This document shows, piece after piece, positions 7,246 through 14,635 of a stretch of 14,635 nt of DNA. The notes beneath the pieces are model-generated. The model worked only from the letters and a program-made list of their open reading frames with translations, did no database searches and had not been told where the DNA came from. Position 1 is the first letter of the stretch; every line of letters begins with the position of its first letter. A program made the translations under genes and the position numbers. Source of the DNA: Planctomycetaceae bacterium (lineage in GTDB: Bacteria; Planctomycetota; Planctomycetia; Pirellulales; Pirellulaceae); assembly GCA_002685655.1 (NCBI GenBank), contig NYXM01000086.1:1-14635 (forward strand), read 5' to 3'.

Positions 7246-8514
7246 GTGAGAATGTCAACCGGTCTGATCATTTGTGTGATACTCACTCTGACGAGCACTA
7301 GCGTCTTGGCAGGTGATGCCAACGATTCCCTACGGATGAAACTGCTCTCCGAGCGCGGTTCCACGCGGGCCACCCGGTATAGCAACGCGAATAAAATCGT
7401 GACGCTTGGCAGCAAGACGCACATTGCCTGGCTGGATTCGGTCTCGCACACGATGATTGCCACGTTTGATCATGAAACGCAACAATGGTCTCGTTCGGTC
7501 CACGTCGGCAGTGGACAGGACAATCACGGCGGCCCTGCCCTGACTTGCGACAGTCGGGGATATCTGCACATTGTGTTCGGACCCCATGCGAGTGTTCCCT
7601 TCCAGCATCGTCGCTCGGCCCGGCCCAACGATGCGACTGAGTGGATCGAGTTGAAGACCTTCGGCGCTCACCCTACGTATCCCAGCGTCGTCTGCGATTC
7701 GGATGATACGCTGCATATTATCTATCGCGGTGGCCTGCAGCCGAGACAACCGTTTTCCATGCTGTATCAGCGGAAGCCACGCGACGGGGAGTGGACCGAG
7801 CCCGTCGCTCTCGCCAGGTGCCCCAGCGACTGGAAAGGCTACACGCACTACCATCAAAGCCTGACGATTGATCGAGCCGGTTCGCTGCACACCGCCTTCA
7901 ATCTCTACTACAACGGCCGCGCTTTGGATGTGGGCTACCTCAAGTCATCCGATCGAGGCCGAAGCTGGCTGCGGGCGGACGGGAAAGCGGTGCTGTTGCC
8001 GGTAACGACAGAATCCGAGGCGATTCTCTTCCACTCGAAGAATCCGTTAAAGGTTGTCAGCGCGGTGTGCGATCGGACGGGCACACCCTGGATCGCTGTA
8101 AACGAGCAAAAGCGGTATTCGATTCGTCGGTACGAAGGAGGCACGTGGCGGGTGATCAACGCCAATGATTCCTTGACACTCGAACAGCGCTCCGCGGATC
8201 TTTCCTGGGGCGCGTTTACCATCGCCGATGACGGGCGGCTACTGATTCCGGTCGTCGTTGGAAAGGGAGTTACGGGCGGAGTTGTTGGCGATCTTTGGTT
8301 GCTCGTTTCCGACGCTCAAAAAAGGCAGTTCCAGCGATTCCATATCGCCCAGCCTGACAAGACGCAACCTCACACCGGAGTGTCGCTCGAACGCTTCACG
8401 GGGCACAACTCCGTCGCGGTACCGTGGTTGCTATACTCGACGGGGCCGAAGGGCCCGGACAATTTCGGCAAAGGACTTCATCATCGCGTTCATGCCGTTT
8501 TCCGGAGCGAGTGA
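7246..8514 (+). CDS. Secreted BNR_4 family (sialidase-like) beta-propeller protein
   Basis: The 422-residue protein starts at GTG 7246, with GGGAG at 7235-7239. ATG 7252, two codons later, is the alternative. A signal peptide is clear (GLIICVILTLTSTSVLAGD). The mature part matches the BNR_4/BNR-repeat-containing pattern: 'DNHGGPALTCDSRGYLHIVFGPH' at 92-114, 'HPTYPSVVCDSDDTLHIIYRGG' at 142-163, 'YTHYHQSLTIDRAGSLHTAFNLYYNG' at 199-224, a 'SSDRGRSW' sialidase-type Asp-box at 234-241 and a closing 'GHNSVAVPWLLYSTG'. The fold should be a six-blade propeller related to sialidases and polysaccharide lyases. The substrate and whether it is catalytic are unknown. It sits 75 bp before the GH-like gene on the same strand, so the two may be co-transcribed. 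The MITE-like element lies immediately upstream and would be in or next to its leader. Confidence 0.85.
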   Translation: MRMSTGLIICVILTLTSTSVLAGDANDSLRMKLLSERGSTRATRYSNANKIVTLGSKTHIAWLDSVSHTMIATFDHETQQWSRSVHVGSGQDNHGGPALTCDSRGYLHIVFGPHASVPFQHRRSARPNDATEWIELKTFGAHPTYPSVVCDSDDTLHIIYRGGLQPRQPFSMLYQRKPRDGEWTEPVALARCPSDWKGYTHYHQSLTIDRAGSLHTAFNLYYNGRALDVGYLKSSDRGRSWLRADGKAVLLPVTTESEAILFHSKNPLKVVSAVCDRTGTPWIAVNEQKRYSIRRYEGGTWRVINANDSLTLEQRSADLSWGAFTIADDGRLLIPVVVGKGVTGGVVGDLWLLVSDAQKRQFQRFHIAQPDKTQPHTGVSLERFTGHNSVAVPWLLYSTGPKGPDNFGKGLHHRVHAVFRSE

Positions 8515-8580
8515 TCTGCAGCGCCAGCGGGATCGCCGGGCCTGGCAGCCCGCCGCATAAATCAGTATTTGAGGACCAAA

Positions 8581-8584
8581 GGAG
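8581..8584 (+). promoter_or_regulatory. Ribosome-binding site (GGAG) deciding the ATG 8590 start
   Basis: AAAGGAG at 8578-8584 lies 5 nt before ATG 8590. The in-frame TTG at 8569 lies upstream of this site and has no comparable motif, so ATG 8590 is the better start. Confidence 0.7.
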
Positions 8585-8589
8585 AACCC

Positions 8590-10308
8590 ATGAGGCGCAT
8601 CGTACTTCGTCTGACCTTGCTCGCACCAACGGTTCTCATATCGCTGGCGCCCTGTTCCATCACGGCAGTTGCGATCGCCGCCGAGCCGCTGCGAATTGGG
8701 TCGGAGAAACAACTTTTCATCGGGCCGTTCGACGAAAGTGGACGGGATACGTACCTCGTCGAGTCTATGAAGAACATCGAAATGACGATGAATCCAGCTC
8801 ACGTCACGGGCGAGCGGCTCGTTGTTCAGGACAAACCGTGGGAAGGGACTGGCATTCTCGATATGCGGCAGTTTGTGCTGAAGGACGGCGACATGTTCCG
8901 CATGTACTACAACGCGCTGCCGCATCATTTCGTGTCGAAGGATCCGAACGACCCTCGCAAAAACATTTGGGGGCGTCCTTTCAATCGCATTCTCTGTTAC
9001 GCAGAATCGAAGGACGGCATTCACTGGAGCAAACCGAATCTTGGTCTTTGCCAGTGGAACGGCTCGCGCGAGAACAACATTCTGCTTCCCAATGATGACT
9101 TCGAATACGCCTTCTCCGAGATGGACGGTCCCTGCGTCTTCATCGACGCCAATACGAAGGACCCGGATGAGAAATACAAGATGTTCATCAAGATTTCGCC
9201 GGTGAGGAGTCAGCCGAAGAAGAGCAGCGATGGCCCGATTCCCGTGCAGGTGACAAAGCAGCTTCCCAAAGCTCAATATGCGTTCGCTTCACCCGATGGA
9301 ATCCAATGGCGGCTCATGCGTCCGAAGAAAGTGAACGCCGGTCCCCACAACGACACCGCGTATTCGGTCTTTTGGGATGATCGTATCAAGAAGTACGTTC
9401 AATACTCGCGCGCTAAGCCGATTGATCGCGACCAGATCGAATTCTACAAGAAGCACTTTAGCGGCTACGAGGGCCGCAGGACTGTCCTCAAAGTCGGGCG
9501 ATCCGTGTCCGACGACTTCCTCCACTGGAGCAAGGAAGAGATCGTGCTGGAGCCGGACGCTGTCGATCGGGCGGGCTCTCCCCAGGGACTGACGCGCATG
9601 GACTTCTACGGTGGCAACATCAGCCGCTATCGCGAAGCGCAAAATGTCTATATCGGGTTGCCGAACGCGTATTACCACTGGATGTTCGATTTGACTCGAA
9701 AGTGGTGGACGGGGAAGTACATGCAAGAACCTTCCACGATGGACGTGCAACTGGCCCTCAGCCGCGACGGCGTCCACTGGCATCGCACGCCGAAGCGAAA
9801 ACCGTTCATTCGCCTTGGTCACGAAGGCACGTTCTGGAGCAAGACCATTTGGCCCGACGGCAACGCGATTCGCGTGGGCGACGAACTGTGGTTCTATTTC
9901 GCCGGCCTTGATGTTCATCACAAGGAACAGTCGCAGAAAGAGAGCCACGGAGCACGCGGCCGCGCCGTGTTGCGCCTCGACGGTTTTGTATCGGCCGACG
10001 CAGCTTACACAGGCGGCGAGTTGACAACAAAGCCGCTGGTCTTCGCTGGTGAACGACTTGAGTTGAATGTGGACACAAGCGCTGGCGGCACGGTGCTTGT
10101 GGAAATTCAAGACGCGACAGGAACGCCCATTGAAAAGTTCACCGCGAGCGACGCGGACGAGATCAACGGCAACTACATTCGCAAAGTGGTGACCTGGAAC
10201 GGGTCAAGCGACGTCAAGTCGCTGGCGGGCAAACCGATCCGCTTGCGACTGGTGATGCGAGATACGAAGCTCTGCGCGTTTCAGTTTACAACAGGGGAAT
10301 CGCAATGA
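8590..10308 (+). CDS. Secreted GH32/GH43-like five-blade propeller protein
   Basis: The 572-residue protein begins at ATG 8590, placed by GGAG 5 nt upstream. Residues 1-31 form a signal peptide (RLTLLAPTVLISLAP, ending AIAAEP). The main body (about 35-470) has the repeated 'SxDGxxW' blade motif of five-blade glycosidase propellers (GH32/43/68-like): KDGIHWSKP at 141-149, SPDGIQWRL at 234-242, DDFLHWSKE at 308-316 and SRDGVHWHRTP at 391-401. It also has 'FxMYYNA' and 'DELWFYFAGLDVHHK'. 'RAVLRLDGFVSADA' leads into a C-terminal beta-sandwich at about 475-568 (TTKPLVFAGERLELNV ... IRLRLVMRDTKLCAFQF). Similar planctomycete proteins are usually annotated as hypothetical or glycosyl-hydrolase-like. 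I cannot point to the three catalytic acids with confidence, so substrate and activity are open. Its TGA overlaps the ATG of the next, truncated frame. Confidence 0.8.
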   Translation: MRRIVLRLTLLAPTVLISLAPCSITAVAIAAEPLRIGSEKQLFIGPFDESGRDTYLVESMKNIEMTMNPAHVTGERLVVQDKPWEGTGILDMRQFVLKDGDMFRMYYNALPHHFVSKDPNDPRKNIWGRPFNRILCYAESKDGIHWSKPNLGLCQWNGSRENNILLPNDDFEYAFSEMDGPCVFIDANTKDPDEKYKMFIKISPVRSQPKKSSDGPIPVQVTKQLPKAQYAFASPDGIQWRLMRPKKVNAGPHNDTAYSVFWDDRIKKYVQYSRAKPIDRDQIEFYKKHFSGYEGRRTVLKVGRSVSDDFLHWSKEEIVLEPDAVDRAGSPQGLTRMDFYGGNISRYREAQNVYIGLPNAYYHWMFDLTRKWWTGKYMQEPSTMDVQLALSRDGVHWHRTPKRKPFIRLGHEGTFWSKTIWPDGNAIRVGDELWFYFAGLDVHHKEQSQKESHGARGRAVLRLDGFVSADAAYTGGELTTKPLVFAGERLELNVDTSAGGTVLVEIQDATGTPIEKFTASDADEINGNYIRKVVTWNGSSDVKSLAGKPIRLRLVMRDTKLCAFQFTTGESQ

Positions 10309-10355
10309 GTTTGATGAAATGCCGATCATTCACATTGTTGATGCCTGCCGCTTAG
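10305..10355 (+). pseudogene. Truncated third cistron: start codon and signal-peptide-like leader only
   Basis: ATG 10305 overlaps the preceding stop as ATGA and is preceded by AGGGGA (10293-10298) at 6 nt, a typical translational-coupling arrangement. The frame reads MSLMKCRSFTLLMPAA and then TAG at 10353-10355. The peptide looks like the start of a signal peptide (basic then hydrophobic), and then nothing follows. The hairpin repeat begins 20 bp later. The likely explanation is that a secreted protein encoded downstream in this operon was lost by deletion or insertion. It could instead be a genuine tiny ORF. Confidence 0.5.
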
Positions 10356-10374
10356 CAGTGTTCGATCTTTTATT

Positions 10375-10425
10375 GTCGTCTTTCGCTCCGCGAAAGGACG
10401 TTCCTTTCGCGGAGCGAAAGGCGAC
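10375..10425. repeat. Long hairpin between convergent genes
   Basis: The arm at 10375-10395 pairs with 10405-10425 over 21 bp with one mismatch (T against G, a wobble pair in RNA), and GGA/TCC extends the stem to 24 bp around a CGT loop. The core is TTTCGCTCCGCGAAA. It sits between convergent genes, so it could stop transcription from both sides. No T-run follows it on either strand, so it is not a standard intrinsic terminator and may instead be a dispersed intergenic palindrome. Confidence 0.75.
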
Positions 10426-10453
10426 TATCGGACAGTGATTCCTCGAACGATCC

Positions 10454-11761
10454 TTAGACGTTGTCCCGAATGCAATCCAGCAGGGGGTAAGCCTCGCCGA
10501 GAACCGGCTGGCTAGGCGTGTCAAGCCAACGTTCGAGGATCGCGCGGTAGACGCTACGAAAGTCGACGTGTACCCGCAGATTGCCGCTGCCGTGGAAATT
10601 GTCTGGACCAACGATGTCCGAGTAGTTCTCGAGCTTCTTGAGACTGGGCTGCGTACCGTGAACACCGGGCTTGACGCCCGGGCCGAACAGGAAAAGCGGT
10701 CCCGCGGTGCCATGGTCAGTGCCGCCGCTGTGGTTCTCCGGCACGCGGCGGCCGAACTCGCTGAATGTGAACGTCAGTACGCGGTCGGCGTTGCCCTGCC
10801 GCTTCAGGTCCTTGTAGAACGCACAGACGCTTTGGCACAGCTCAGTGACTAGCTGGTTGTGTCGCGGCTTCTGTTCGGCGTGGGTGTCGTAGCCACCGAA
10901 GCGGGCGATCCCCTGCGCAGCATAATAGACGCGTGTCGTCTGCCCTTGTCCGATCAGCGCTGCAATGGTTCGCAACGACTGGCCGAAGTCGGTGTCTGGA
11001 TAGGCCACGTCGGTCCGATAGCGCGCCAGGCGATCGGTGATCTGTGCGCTGGCGGCGTTGGTGCTGACGGCGGTGCGAGTGACAAACTGCAGGTCCGACT
11101 CCGCCGGTGGGGCCGGGCTAGACCCTTGCAACCGCTCGTAGGCCATCCGGTCACGTTTTGAACGCGCGCCGCGATAGCGCAGACTTTCGGCGTCGCTAAA
11201 CCCAAGTCCGGGATGCTTGCTGCCACTGATGGTCAGCGGCAGGCGACCTCGGCCGACAGCGACCGACAGGGCCGGGTCAACCTCGTCCGGCAGTACGGCA
11301 TCGAGGTATCGGCCGAGCCAGCCGGTGGCCCCAGGGCGACCAGTTCGCGAGCCGCGCTGCCCGGCCTCCCAAATGTCGCGCGAAACGAAGTGGCTTAGGT
11401 CCGGGTTCGGATAGCCTGTGCCCAGGACGACCGCAAAGGCCTGCTCGTCGAGCAGTTCGCGGAAACCGGCCAGGTTTGGGTGCAGGCCGACCTCGTCGTT
11501 GAGCTTGATCACATCCTTTTCTTCGATACGCGTGGCTTTGCGGTAGCGGTAGTAGTCTTCGTGGGCATAGGGTGGCACACCGCTCAGCCCGTCATGGCCG
11601 CCGGTCAACAGCAACGATACCACGATCTTTTGGTCCGATTGAGCCTCAGGGCCGGCCAATGCGGAACGAACCAGGAAGTTCGGCAGCGCTGCACCAACCC
11701 CGACCACACCGAGCCCGCGGCCCAGTAGTTCACGACGAGTAATGATCTGAGTGCCGGACAC
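10454..11761 (-). CDS. DUF1501 domain-containing protein with Tat signal
   Basis: The 435-residue protein starts at GTG 11761, with GGAG 9 nt upstream, and stops at 10454. The N-terminus carries a twin-arginine signal (TRRELLGRGLGVVGVG, cleavage near SALA-G at 34-37). The body matches the DUF1501 family: 'KIVVSLLLTGGHDGLSGVPP' at 45-64, 'GTGYPNPDLSHFVSRDIWEAG' at 114-134, 'GWLGRYLD' at 147-154, 'GGYDTH' at 289-294, 'FTFSEFGRRVPENHSGGTDHG' at 331-351 and 'GPLFLFGPGVKPGVHG' at 354-369. The spacing of His, Asp and Ser motifs resembles the sulfatase/alkaline-phosphatase-like fold reported for the family, but no substrate is established. It lies downstream of the DUF1800 gene on the same strand, the standard pairing, although here 299 bp with repeats separates the two and it may have its own promoter. 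Length and motifs look intact. Confidence 0.95.
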   Translation of the reverse strand: MSGTQIITRRELLGRGLGVVGVGAALPNFLVRSALAGPEAQSDQKIVVSLLLTGGHDGLSGVPPYAHEDYYRYRKATRIEEKDVIKLNDEVGLHPNLAGFRELLDEQAFAVVLGTGYPNPDLSHFVSRDIWEAGQRGSRTGRPGATGWLGRYLDAVLPDEVDPALSVAVGRGRLPLTISGSKHPGLGFSDAESLRYRGARSKRDRMAYERLQGSSPAPPAESDLQFVTRTAVSTNAASAQITDRLARYRTDVAYPDTDFGQSLRTIAALIGQGQTTRVYYAAQGIARFGGYDTHAEQKPRHNQLVTELCQSVCAFYKDLKRQGNADRVLTFTFSEFGRRVPENHSGGTDHGTAGPLFLFGPGVKPGVHGTQPSLKKLENYSDIVGPDNFHGSGNLRVHVDFRSVYRAILERWLDTPSQPVLGEAYPLLDCIRDNV

Positions 11762-12060
11762 GGTGGACTTCTCCTACAATGAAGATGAAATGACAGCCTT
11801 CCCGGGATACAAACCTACAGTACCTGCAAACCTGCGTGCTTTGGCTCAAGGCTATCTCTAGGTCACCGCACAGTCAACGGTGTTTTCCAGTGAGCAAGTT
11901 TGATTGTTCCGCATGCGATCGAGGGGGTCGGGAGTCTCTTTCGGCCAAAGCTCGCCCAAAACTTGTACGCCATCATCCGAAAGAGACTCCCGACCCCTTC
12001 CTCCTCGGTGTTCTCCAGTGAGCAAACCCGAACGCTACGGCAGGACACGCTCTGACCAAT
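11762..12060. repeat. Spacer with 21-bp inverted repeat bracketed by a 20-bp direct repeat
   Basis: A perfect 21-bp inverted repeat (11924-11944 and 11977-11997; left arm begins GGGGTCGGGAGTCTCTTTC) encloses 32 bp. Outside it, CGGTGTTTTCCAGTGAGCAA (11878-11897) recurs in the same orientation at 12006-12025 with one mismatch. No gene is supported in the spacer. The arrangement resembles a short non-coding mobile or dispersed element inserted between two genes of one module. The segment from 11762 to 11877 should hold the leader of the DUF1501 gene; I see only its ribosome-binding site. Confidence 0.7.
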
Positions 12061-14349
12061 CTATTGGAATTGATACTCCGGCACGCTTACCAACAGTACC
12101 AACAGATCCTGAAGGCGGCGGTTGACGGTATCGCGCTGGCTGGCCCACTGCGAAATCGACGGTAGGTCTTCGAGGTTGCTGACCAGCTCCTGGCGTTTTG
12201 ACGCTTCCAGCGGACGGACCAGGCACGCTTTGGCCAGGTAGTCCACCACATCAGCAGATGTCTGGCACTCCGTCCCCTGCAGCAACGCCACCACGTCGAT
12301 CCCTTCCCGCTGACCACCCTGTTGAACGTTGCGCACCAGCTCGGTTATCGCGTTGTAGCGGGTTAGCAGGCGGCTGGAATTGACCCAGGAGCGTCCCCCG
12401 CGCCAGCCTTTGACATCGGGCGGCTCGAACAGCTCTTGCCCCATGTCTTGCAACGCCGTGTCAATCGAGGCCGGATTGGGAACCAGCGCGACGTTCAGGC
12501 TCCGCAGCGTCCCGACGACCAGTTCCACGGGACTCTTGATCTGCGTGCCCAGGGCTTTGCTGCTGTAGAATTCTTCCGACAAAAACAGATTCTTAAGCAC
12601 CGGCGCCAGTTCGTAGTCGGCATTGCGCACCACGGCGGCCAAGGCCTCGACCGTCTCCGTGTCCGGGTCCCGGTAGGCAAAGAACTCGAACAGCTTCCGC
12701 GCAATGAACCGTGAGGTTGTCGGCTGCTCGAGGATCAGCGCCACCAGGTCGTCGCCTGTGAAGGGGCCGGTCTGACCGAAGACCGTTTTCAATCCTTCAT
12801 CGTGCTCGTCGCGCCGGAAGCGGAACTGACCGCTACGCGCGTCGAAGTTGTATCCGGTCAGTGCCCGGGCCGCTTCACGCACGTCCTGCTCGCCGTAGCC
12901 CTGGTATTCGCCCATGGCAAACAATTCCATGATCTCGCGAGCCAGGTTCTCGTTGGCGTGCCCTTTGACATTCGTGTTGTTGTCAAGGTAGCGCAGCATC
13001 GCAGGATCATGGACGATGCCGTGAAGCAAGGCGGCAAAGTTGCCCGCCGCGTGTTCACGGAACAGTTGGTTCTGTCGATAGAGGGCAAAGCTGTTTTCCA
13101 CCACGCTTTGCTGAACGGCAAAGTGGCCGTGCCACCATAGCGTCATCTTCTCCTGCAGCGGTCGCGGCGACTCGATCATCCGCCGTAGCCACCAATGGCG
13201 CAGTCGAGTCAACTGCTGCTCGTCGCTGCGCTTGCGTCGGTTGGCCGCGCGTAGTCGGAGCCGGTCGAGACGGATCATCGCTTCGTACGGCTGCCGGGGC
13301 TGCTGCGGCGCCGCATCAAACACTGGTTTGGCCGCCGGTTGACGTTGGAAATCGACCAGAAACTCTACGGCCCGATGAGGACCCATATCGCAAAGTTCGG
13401 CAACCTGTTTGGGCGTCCCTCCAAAGCCGGCGCGGACCAACAAGTGCCGAGCATGGGATTGATCCCACGTCTGTGTTGCCAACGGCTTCAGCCCGCCCCA
13501 AGCCAGGTTACTGAGCACGCGCAGATCGTCGGCAGCAGTATCGGCGGTGCGGCCGATCGTCTCGGACTGGTCCTGTGCCTTGCGTCGCTTTTCCGTCGAA
13601 CTGGCGACCAAAGTCTTGAGACGCTTTTGGCGACGAGGGTCGGTCTCGGCCGCTGCCAGAGCCTCGGCCAGTTTGCCCGCCTCGGCGTGCATCCGGCGCA
13701 TCTGATTGAACGTCGACTGTTGGAACGTGCGGCTCCACGCCTCGGCCTTCCATGCCGTCAGCGCATCAATTTGGCGCACTTTGCGCAAGGCGAGGCGTGC
13801 CTGCTCCGCCGAACTGACGCCCGATGCGTCCGCGGCAACACGATCGACCAACTCTTGAGCCTGTTTGGCCTCCAACTGCGCAACAGTCCGCAAGGCAGCC
13901 TGGGTGTCGGCGATCACCAGCCACATCCGTGTTTCCATCGGCGGCACCGCTTCGATCGCCCGCTGGGCCACTTCATGATCGGTGATCATCTGATCGGTTG
14001 CGGCGCGCAAGGCGGTCAACCGATTGGCCAGTCCGTTCCGAGTCTCCGCCTGCTCCTGGCCCTCGGTGCGCTTCAGGTTGCGCCCGGCCTCCTCGAATTC
14101 GGCCAAGGCGCGCTCGGCCGCCTCACGCGACGCCTCGGCGATTGCCTGAGTGGCCGCTCGCGCGGAAGACACCGAGAACCACTCCTCATGCGTTTCGGCC
14201 TCGAACGTCAACGCCTCCTTTGCTGCCTTCCGCGCTTGGTCCAATTCATCAGCCGTGCCCAAATCTGGCAGCGGTCCAACCATTGCCGCCGCGACCACTA
14301 GCAGCACGGCGACACGCCCGCGCGGTACATCGATTTTGAAATTCCACAT
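12061..14349 (-). CDS. DUF1800 domain-containing protein with long N-terminal coiled-coil
   Basis: The 762-residue protein starts at ATG 14349, which has no obvious Shine-Dalgarno, and ends with TAG at 12061. Residues 1-33 form a signal peptide (VAVLLVVAAAMVGPLP). Residues about 35-280 are Ala/Glu/Arg-rich and predicted helical, likely coiled-coil. The DUF1800 domain follows: 'ARHLLVRAGFGGTPKQV' at 300-316, 'KMTLWWHGHFAV' at 401-412, 'NNTNVKGHANENLAREIMELFAMG' at 457-480, 'VREAARALTGYNF' at 490-502, 'RFIARKLFEFFAY' at 547-559, 'KSPVELVVGTLRSL' at 605-618 and 'GQELFEPPDVKGWRGGRSWVN' at 637-657. The gene is paired with DUF1501 downstream. The biochemical role of the pair is not established; export and cell-surface or extracellular action are the usual inference. 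All core motifs are intact. Confidence 0.95.
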   Translation of the reverse strand: MWNFKIDVPRGRVAVLLVVAAAMVGPLPDLGTADELDQARKAAKEALTFEAETHEEWFSVSSARAATQAIAEASREAAERALAEFEEAGRNLKRTEGQEQAETRNGLANRLTALRAATDQMITDHEVAQRAIEAVPPMETRMWLVIADTQAALRTVAQLEAKQAQELVDRVAADASGVSSAEQARLALRKVRQIDALTAWKAEAWSRTFQQSTFNQMRRMHAEAGKLAEALAAAETDPRRQKRLKTLVASSTEKRRKAQDQSETIGRTADTAADDLRVLSNLAWGGLKPLATQTWDQSHARHLLVRAGFGGTPKQVAELCDMGPHRAVEFLVDFQRQPAAKPVFDAAPQQPRQPYEAMIRLDRLRLRAANRRKRSDEQQLTRLRHWWLRRMIESPRPLQEKMTLWWHGHFAVQQSVVENSFALYRQNQLFREHAAGNFAALLHGIVHDPAMLRYLDNNTNVKGHANENLAREIMELFAMGEYQGYGEQDVREAARALTGYNFDARSGQFRFRRDEHDEGLKTVFGQTGPFTGDDLVALILEQPTTSRFIARKLFEFFAYRDPDTETVEALAAVVRNADYELAPVLKNLFLSEEFYSSKALGTQIKSPVELVVGTLRSLNVALVPNPASIDTALQDMGQELFEPPDVKGWRGGRSWVNSSRLLTRYNAITELVRNVQQGGQREGIDVVALLQGTECQTSADVVDYLAKACLVRPLEASKRQELVSNLEDLPSISQWASQRDTVNRRLQDLLVLLVSVPEYQFQ

Positions 14350-14563
14350 GGTGACAAATCACTAAAAGGCTATTCAATCCCCACCGGGCCTTGAATATAG
14401 GTCTGCGGTCTGGGCGTTGTCAATGATTTGCCCCCTTCTTCCGGTTTCAAACCAGTTGTTAGTTTGGGTGTGCTTCGACGAGGGGATTGTCCAGGGATTC
14501 TTGCTTGTCCGTTGGTTCCACCAAACGGCGGCGTGAATAGAGGACCACGAAGAGCACGAAGAT

Positions 14564-14635
14564 ATGGAGTTCGACGATCTTTCGAGTCGCGTGATCGGTT
14601 GTGCCATCGAAGTCCATCGGGAACTGGGGCCGAGC
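14564..14635 (+). CDS. GxxExxY protein, N-terminal fragment (cut by window edge)
   Basis: ATG 14564 opens a frame of 24 codons to the right edge. It includes VIGCAIEVHRELGPS, the characteristic start of GxxExxY proteins (PDDEXK-fold, PF13366-type), where the next residues normally read GLLExxY. An in-frame stop at 14534-14536 limits the start. The codons between that stop and the ATG read IEDHEEHED from a repetitive GACCACGAAGAGCACGAAG stretch, which looks like coding sequence without an ATG. The ribosome-binding site is weak. It is divergent from the DUF1800 gene with 214 bp between start codons. The family's function is not firmly established, and intactness cannot be judged here. Confidence 0.82.
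   Translation, partial: MEFDDLSSRVIGCAIEVHRELGPS

Noticed and set aside
8569..8589. TTG 8569 as the start of the GH-like gene
   Set aside because: The GGAG at 8581-8584 points to ATG 8590, and starting there gives a cleaner signal peptide.
9289..10110. 273-codon minus-strand open frame opposite the GH-like gene
   Set aside because: Shadow of a well-supported secreted protein gene; no independent evidence.
11863..12048. 61-codon minus-strand open frame across the inverted repeat between DUF1501 and DUF1800
   Set aside because: It spans both arms of the palindrome and both direct repeats, so it is most likely a translation of repeat DNA rather than a gene.
13339..14301. 320-codon plus-strand open frame opposite the DUF1800 gene
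   Set aside because: Antisense shadow of the Ala/Glu/Arg-rich helical region; its translation has no recognisable motif or ribosome-binding site.

Overview
The window looks like a piece of a Planctomycetota chromosome, probably Pirellulales-like. This is inferred from the gene content: an adjacent DUF1800/DUF1501 pair, several exported beta-propeller proteins, a Tat-exported enolase-superfamily dehydratase, a Ycf48-type propeller fused to carbohydrate-binding-like and PIG-L-like domains, and a GxxExxY nuclease-fold gene. GC is moderately high, genes are widely spaced, and palindromic repeats sit in the gaps. No rRNA, tRNA, CRISPR array or complete insertion sequence was seen.

Layout. (1) 2-853 (+) is the C-terminal part of an exported PQQ/ASST-like beta-propeller protein cut by the left edge. 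(2) 900-4610 (-) converges on it and encodes a ~1236-residue secreted multidomain protein: signal peptide, two CBM9-like domains, a seven-blade Ycf48-like propeller and a C-terminal PIG-L-like deacetylase domain with altered metal-site motifs. (3) 4611-5462 is an unassigned gap of about 850 bp. (4) 5463-6674 (+) is a Tat-signal mandelate racemase/muconate lactonizing family protein of the galactonate/mannonate dehydratase type. It is followed by 400 bp of apparently decayed coding sequence and a 136-bp MITE-like element. (5) 7246-8514 and 8590-10308 (+) are two secreted propeller proteins, a BNR_4 sialidase-like protein and a GH32/43-like five-blade protein. A third cistron begins at 10305 with a good ribosome-binding site and an ATGA overlap but stops after 16 codons. 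(6) A long hairpin at 10375-10425 separates these from the convergent minus-strand pair DUF1800 (12061-14349) and DUF1501 (10454-11761). That pair is itself split by a 299-bp spacer holding a 21-bp inverted repeat bracketed by a 20-bp direct repeat. (7) The right edge holds the first 24 codons of a GxxExxY gene.

The left and middle parts read as an exported carbohydrate or acid-sugar handling neighbourhood: carbohydrate-binding-like domains, a deacetylase-like domain, an acid-sugar dehydratase and glycosidase-like propellers. The DUF1800/DUF1501 pair is a separate, widely conserved planctomycete secretion-associated module whose biochemical role is not established. The most unusual points are the four-part fusion protein with its altered PIG-L motifs, the truncated third cistron beside a hairpin, the MITE-like insertion 15 bp before a start codon, and the frame-coherent remnant downstream of the dehydratase.
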